Assembly: GCA_964494395.1 (NCBI GenBank)
Contig: CAZBTI010000027.1
Span: 1 to 33,563, forward strand
Reading direction: 5' to 3'
From: SHLQ01 sp964494395
GTDB lineage: Bacteria > Actinomycetota > Acidimicrobiia > Acidimicrobiales > SHLQ01
DNA: 33,563 bases
Every line of letters begins with the position of its first letter. Positions within the stretch are counted from its first letter, which is position 1. A program made the translations under genes and the position numbers. Positions 29,809 to 33,563 of the stretch are shown here, piece by piece. The notes under the pieces were generated by a model, which searched no databases, was not told where the DNA came from, and worked only from the letters and a program-made list of their open reading frames with translations.

Positions 29809-30393
29809 GTGATGAGCGCTCCCTATCGCATACGCCACTATGGCGACCCTGTTCTCAAGCAGGTGGCCAAAGAGATCACCAATATCGACGGATCGCTCGT
29901 TCGCCTTGTCGACGACATGCTCGAAACAATGTACGACGAACCAGGCATTGGCCTCGCCGCTCCGCAGGTCGGCATTCGTAAGCGGCTCTTCGTCTACGAC
30001 ATGGCCGACGAGGGCTATGATCCGCACGCACTCATCAACCCCGAGATCGTCGAGAGCGATGGCGAGTGGGAGTACAACGAGGGCTGTCTTTCAGTCCCTG
30101 GTCTGTCGTGGCACATCATTCGCCCAAAGACCGTTCATATTCGCGGCTACGACCTCGATGGCAACGAAATCAACATCGAATCCGACGAACTCGAAGCCCG
30201 CCTCTTCCAGCACGAACTTGATCACCTCAACGGTGTGCTCCTCGTCGAGCACCTCGACGACGAGCAGAAGAAAGAAGCGAAGAAGATCCTGCGTGAGCGC
30301 GCCGAGAAGGGCGACGGCTCTGCCGAGGCCATGAGCGCCGAGCTCGGCCTCAACCTACCGGGGTCATCCTCCGGTGGACTCCACCTGCCCTAG
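29809..30393 (+). CDS. def: Peptide deformylase
   Basis: Removes the formyl group from nascent N-terminal methionine. The product (193 residues from ATG 29812, one more from GTG 29809) contains the three signatures: GIGLAAPQVG (45-54), EGCLSVPG (90-97, metal ligand Cys92) and QHELDHLNG (133-141, metal ligands His134 and His138, catalytic Glu135), numbered from the ATG. A 30-residue charged C-terminal tail follows the catalytic core. ATG is weakly favoured by an AGAAGG upstream; GTG is favoured if the mRNA is leaderless. fmt begins eight bases after the stop, pairing formylation with deformylation. Confidence 0.96.
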   Translation: MMSAPYRIRHYGDPVLKQVAKEITNIDGSLVRLVDDMLETMYDEPGIGLAAPQVGIRKRLFVYDMADEGYDPHALINPEIVESDGEWEYNEGCLSVPGLSWHIIRPKTVHIRGYDLDGNEINIESDELEARLFQHELDHLNGVLLVEHLDDEQKKEAKKILRERAEKGDGSAEAMSAELGLNLPGSSSGGLHLP

Positions 30394-30401
30394 GGCGCAA
30401 C

Positions 30402-31322
30402 GTGTCATCGCCATTCCCGCTTCCACCGTCGAACCCCGACGACATTCGTCGAGTGGCGTTCCTCGGCACTCCAGGCATTGCCGTGCCTACGCTCGCTGCC
30501 ATTATCGAAGCCGGCTACGAGGTTCCACTCGTCGTGTCCGGTGAAGACAAACGACGGGGTCGTGGCAAAGAGAAGTCACCGACGGCGGTGAAGGCACTCG
30601 CACTCGAACACAACATTGCGGTCTCAACAGAAGTCGACGATCTGCTCGTCGAGCACGCTGAGAGTGAAATCGATCTCGCAGTCGTCGTGGCCTTCGGCCA
30701 GATCATTCGCACCAATGCTCTCGAACAGATTCCCATGGTCAACCTGCACTTCTCGGCGCTGCCTCGCTGGCGTGGAGCCGCTCCGGTCGAGCGGTCGATC
30801 CTCGAAGGCGACGAAACCTCGGCGATCGACGTAATCACTGTGGCCGAGGGTCTCGACGAGGGCGACATATGGGCCGAGCTTCCGTGGCCGATGGCCTCCG
30901 ACGCAACGCTCCATGGCACGTGGCACGACATGGCCCACGCCGGGGCACAGCTCATGGTCGACACCATGCGGGCTGGCTTCACCGAGCCTCGCGCCCAAGA
31001 GGGCGAGTCGGTCTATGCGAAGAAGCTCACGACGAACGACCTGCGCATCGACTGGAGTCGCACCGCCGAGGAACTGCACCGCATCGTGCGCATCGGTAAC
31101 GCATGGACCGAGATGAATGGCGAGCGGTTCAAGATCCACGAGGCCGCCGTCGTCGAGAGCGCCCCTTCGGTAGGGGAGATCCAAGATCTGGTAGTCGGGA
31201 CGGGAAGCGGCGGGTTGAAACTCATCACCGTGCAGCCTGCAGGGAAGCCACGAATGGAAGCTACGGCATGGGCCAATGGGGCCCAGCCCAACGGGTCGAC
31301 CTTCGACCCGGCCAATAGCTGA
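30402..31322 (+). CDS. fmt: Methionyl-tRNA formyltransferase
   Basis: Formylates initiator Met-tRNA using 10-formyl-THF. The 306-residue protein starts at GTG 30402 with a proline-rich extension of about 15 residues before the Rossmann strand RRVAFLGTPGIAVPTL. The catalytic set Asn114, His116 (VNLHFSALP) and Asp152 (EGLDEGDI) is intact, as is the RWRGAAPVERSILEGD loop (122-137). The C-terminal tRNA-binding domain (KLTTNDLRIDWSRTAEEL onward) is present and ends near the family's usual length. The stop shares one base with the rsmB start (TGATG), so translation is coupled. Confidence 0.96.
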   Translation: MSSPFPLPPSNPDDIRRVAFLGTPGIAVPTLAAIIEAGYEVPLVVSGEDKRRGRGKEKSPTAVKALALEHNIAVSTEVDDLLVEHAESEIDLAVVVAFGQIIRTNALEQIPMVNLHFSALPRWRGAAPVERSILEGDETSAIDVITVAEGLDEGDIWAELPWPMASDATLHGTWHDMAHAGAQLMVDTMRAGFTEPRAQEGESVYAKKLTTNDLRIDWSRTAEELHRIVRIGNAWTEMNGERFKIHEAAVVESAPSVGEIQDLVVGTGSGGLKLITVQPAGKPRMEATAWANGAQPNGSTFDPANS

Positions 31323-32488
31323 TGGCTGACGGAACACAATCAGGTACCGATGGTGTCGTCGCCCGGCGTTTGGCTATCGAGGCGCTGGAACGCGTCGAGG
31401 TCGACGGTGCGTATGCGAACTTGCTGGCACCCAAACTGCTCGAAGAATCCGAACTCGACGAACGCGACCGGGCTTTTGTCACCCAGATGATCTACGGAGC
31501 GACTCGCCAGAAGCGATCGCTCGACTACCTCGTCGACCGTTTCATCGATCGTGACGATGTCGACTCTCGCGCCCGCGCTGCACTGCGCATCGGTGCCTAC
31601 CAACTCGCCTACCTCCGCACGCCGAGTCACGCCGCAGTCGACGCAACGGTCGCCGCATCACCCAAGCGAGTGCGAGGCTTCGTAAACGCGGTGCTGCGAA
31701 AGGTAGCGAAAGCTGGATCGGCCGAGGAAACGAAGTGGCCGAACGAAGCCATCCGTCTCAGCTATCCGGACTGGTTGGTGAAACGGCTCGAAGCCGACCT
31801 CGAGGATCGGGCCCATCGGGTTCTGGCAGCAATGAACGAAGCTGCGACCACCCACGTGCGCGACGACGGCTACCGCCAAGACCTCGCCTCCCAAGAGGTG
31901 TCTTCGCTCGTGAAGGTCGAACCTGGGGCATTGGTGCTCGACCTGTGCGCTGCCCCCGGGGGTAAGGCCACCTACATCGCTGGCGCCAACGAGGGCTCGG
32001 TAGTTATTGGTTCTGATCTACACGTTCACCGAGCCGGACTCGTGAAGACGGCTGCTGGCGACACCGAGACCGCAGTGCACGCTTTGGTGGCCGATGCGAT
32101 AACGCCACCCTACAAACTGGCGAGTGCTCAGGCGGTGCTGATCGATGCACCGTGTTCAGGGTTGGGATCTCTGCGCCGCCGGGCCGATGCCCGCTGGCGC
32201 ATCAAGCCAACAGATATCGACAATTTGGCCGAACTGCAGTTCCAGCTAGTGAAGACTGCCAGTGAATTGGTTGTGCCCGGTGGGCAGGTCGTGTTCTCAG
32301 TGTGCACGCTCACCGGAGCCGAATCGACTGCGGTCGATGAACGGCTGGCAGCAGAGCTGCCACAGCTAGTACCCCAAGAGTTGGGCGAACCGTGGGAGCC
32401 GTGGGGGCGAGGCGGACGCTTGCTCCCCGACACGTTTGGGGGTGACGGCATGGCTGCCTTCAACTATCGGTTCGAAGCAGGGGAGTAG
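31322..32488 (+). CDS. rsmB: 16S rRNA m5C967 methyltransferase RsmB
   Basis: RsmB (Fmu) methylates C967 of 16S rRNA. The 388-residue protein has the N-terminal NusB-like RNA-binding domain (about 10-135), then a Rossmann methyltransferase with LDLCAAPGGKATYIAG (206-221), DAPCSGLGSLRRR (275-287, Cys278) and the nucleophile region VVFSVCTLTGAEST (Cys328). The linker between NusB domain and methyltransferase is unusually short: after MNEAATTHVR the sequence goes almost directly to QDLASQEV, leaving out most of the usual PUA-like/RRM-like N1 stretch. Start ATG 31322 overlaps the fmt stop. It ends the def-fmt-rsmB operon. Confidence 0.93.
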   Translation: MADGTQSGTDGVVARRLAIEALERVEVDGAYANLLAPKLLEESELDERDRAFVTQMIYGATRQKRSLDYLVDRFIDRDDVDSRARAALRIGAYQLAYLRTPSHAAVDATVAASPKRVRGFVNAVLRKVAKAGSAEETKWPNEAIRLSYPDWLVKRLEADLEDRAHRVLAAMNEAATTHVRDDGYRQDLASQEVSSLVKVEPGALVLDLCAAPGGKATYIAGANEGSVVIGSDLHVHRAGLVKTAAGDTETAVHALVADAITPPYKLASAQAVLIDAPCSGLGSLRRRADARWRIKPTDIDNLAELQFQLVKTASELVVPGGQVVFSVCTLTGAESTAVDERLAAELPQLVPQELGEPWEPWGRGGRLLPDTFGGDGMAAFNYRFEAGE

Positions 32489-32540
32489 CAGCGTAAGCGG
32501 TCGGCAAAGTCCACATGTTCGACATCTCCGAATTGTGTTC

Positions 32541-32552
32541 GCAGGTACCTGC
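32541..32552. promoter_or_regulatory. Perfect 12-bp palindrome in the leader region of the secreted-protein gene
   Basis: GCAGGTACCTGC is a perfect palindrome about 100 bases before the GTG at 32655, in the 166-base interval after rsmB. It could be a dimeric regulator site. A small hairpin CCGA-TTCG-TCGG follows at 32558-32569, without a T tract. No clear promoter was recognised in the rest of the interval. Confidence 0.3.
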
Positions 32553-32654
32553 ACGGGCCGATTCGTCGGTTCACCAATTTGGGGCACGGCTTCTCAAGAA
32601 GGTCGCCGGTAGGCCGATTGGCTCACGTCCGGACAATCGACCCAGAGGTAAACC

Positions 32655-33563
32655 GTGTCCACGTCTTCAGCTCTCAAACGACTATCAGCGGCGGCGATAT
32701 TGACAATGGCAGTTGCAACAGCGCCTACAGCGCTGCTCAGCGGCCAATCTTCTGGTTCGGACATCGATGGCGACGGCATCCCCGACCAATTCGATCTCGA
32801 CGCCGACGGAGATGGTGTTCTTGATGTCGATGAGTACGGGCCGTGCGCGACGGGCGGACAAGTTGTGTGGAACCACAACGGCGACGGCGGGCAAAGCGAT
32901 GCGGCCATCGTCGATGCAGTCGCTGCGCCGCACATAACGGCTGCCACCGACGTCATCTTTGGTCCCGGGATATTTGAAAACCCAGATTTTTCCTTCACGT
33001 ACCTCTTGGGCGGTGCCGATCAGCCGGATCTTGCTGGCGCTCAAGCAAACGGTGACTACTTGCAATATTCGGTCACACCAGCGGTACCTCTTGTCTTGGA
33101 CAACATCTACGACGGTTTCTTCACCGGCGGCCCCGGTGCCGGTGAAGCGGGTATCGGCAACTTTCAGATGGCGATCGAATTCGCCACGGCGGCGGACTTC
33201 TCGGATGGAACGGTCCTCGCGCCCGGCTTCCAAGTCGCAGATCTGCCAGACCAAAGCGGAGGCTTCGGTTACGACCCAGGCAACCCAACAGCCGATGGTC
33301 CGGTACCGCTCATGGCAGGTGTCGAGTACTTCTTCCGTGTGTACTTCTTCGATGAACAGAACAACGATCCACAGGATCGGGTGCGTTTCGACGATCACTT
33401 CTGGAACTTCTCGGTCACTGAATCGTGTTTCCTCGACAGCGATGGCGACGGAATCCCCGATCATCTCGACCTCGACCAAGACGGTGACGGTGTACTCGAC
33501 GTAGCGCCGCCGACAACCACCACAACCACCACGGTTGCACCGACGACGACGACAACGTCCACC
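32655..33563 (+). CDS. Secreted protein with thrombospondin type 3-like calcium-binding repeats and Thr-rich tail (3' truncated)
   Basis: The frame opens at GTG 32655 (AGAGG six bases upstream) and runs without a stop to the window end, 303 codons. An N-terminal signal peptide is evident: SSALKRLSAAAILTMAVATA with likely cleavage near residues 25-35. Two Asp-rich DxDxDGxxD repeats, SDIDGDGIPDQFDLDADGDG (35-54) and SDGDGIPDHLDLDQDGDGVLD (262-282, given in DNA-distinct form), flank a beta-rich central region of about 195 residues with no recognised domain. The visible end is a threonine-rich stretch (PPTTTTTTTVAPTTTT), typical of linkers to a cell-wall anchor or further domains. It is probably a surface or extracellular calcium-binding protein; the function is unknown. 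Confidence 0.85.
   Translation, partial: MSTSSALKRLSAAAILTMAVATAPTALLSGQSSGSDIDGDGIPDQFDLDADGDGVLDVDEYGPCATGGQVVWNHNGDGGQSDAAIVDAVAAPHITAATDVIFGPGIFENPDFSFTYLLGGADQPDLAGAQANGDYLQYSVTPAVPLVLDNIYDGFFTGGPGAGEAGIGNFQMAIEFATAADFSDGTVLAPGFQVADLPDQSGGFGYDPGNPTADGPVPLMAGVEYFFRVYFFDEQNNDPQDRVRFDDHFWNFSVTESCFLDSDGDGIPDHLDLDQDGDGVLDVAPPTTTTTTTVAPTTTTTST

Noticed and set aside
32570..32654. c-di-GMP or other riboswitch before the secreted-protein gene
   Set aside because: A few short hairpins can be drawn, but no conserved riboswitch core was recognised.

Overview
The window is a chromosomal segment from a high-GC actinobacterium. The evidence is the conserved block pyrR-pyrBC-carAB-pyrD-pyrF-mihF-gmk-rpoZ-coaBC-metK-priA-def-fmt-rsmB preceded by aroB-peptidase-efp-nusB, an actinobacterial integration host factor (mihF), a PriA without a Walker A motif, two DUF222/HNH (13E12-type) proteins, many GTG starts, 1-4 nt gene overlaps and apparently leaderless promoters. 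The protein repertoire suggests an Acidimicrobiia-like (Ilumatobacter-type) lineage, but the class assignment is an inference. Two 100-N runs (7755-7854, 25073-25172) are assembly gaps of unknown true size.

Layout. 1-4456 (+): end of an acidic Ala/Pro-rich protein, prepilin peptidase, aroB, an M24 Xaa-Pro peptidase, efp, nusB. 4453-8555: a GNAT gene followed by three minus-strand accessory genes, namely a DUF222/HNH gene with a LexA-type box, a META-domain lipoprotein, and a PhzF-like isomerase interrupted by an in-frame 57-bp tandem repeat and a gap. 8666-17667 (+): the pyrimidine operon pyrR-pyrB-pyrC-carA-carB-pyrD-pyrF, with a PyrR-binding hairpin directly before the pyrR ribosome binding site. 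17683-21793 (+): mihF, gmk, rpoZ, coaBC and metK, bracketed by two copies of a structured, about 160-nt intergenic element sharing a 74-nt identical core. 21807-23624: priA. 23695-29787: a second accessory block with another DUF222/HNH gene that has its own LexA-type box, a YibE/F membrane protein, a molybdopterin oxidoreductase, and two methyltransferases. 29809-32488 (+): def, fmt, rsmB. 32655-end: a secreted protein with calcium-binding-type repeats, cut by the window edge.

How the parts work together. The first block supplies shikimate-pathway and translation/transcription factors. The pyr operon performs the de novo steps from carbamoyl phosphate to UMP except PyrE, and is probably repressed at translation by PyrR. 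The mihF-metK block supplies nucleoid, nucleotide, RNA polymerase, CoA and SAM functions. def-fmt-rsmB serves initiator-tRNA formylation, deformylation and 16S rRNA methylation. The two accessory blocks split gene neighbourhoods that are normally tight in Actinobacteria, and each contains an SOS-type promoter driving a paralogous putative endonuclease. This shared arrangement, the structured dispersed element and the in-frame minisatellite in phzF are the most unusual signals here. No intergenic stretch exceeds 300 bases; the longest are the two element copies and the leader regions described below.
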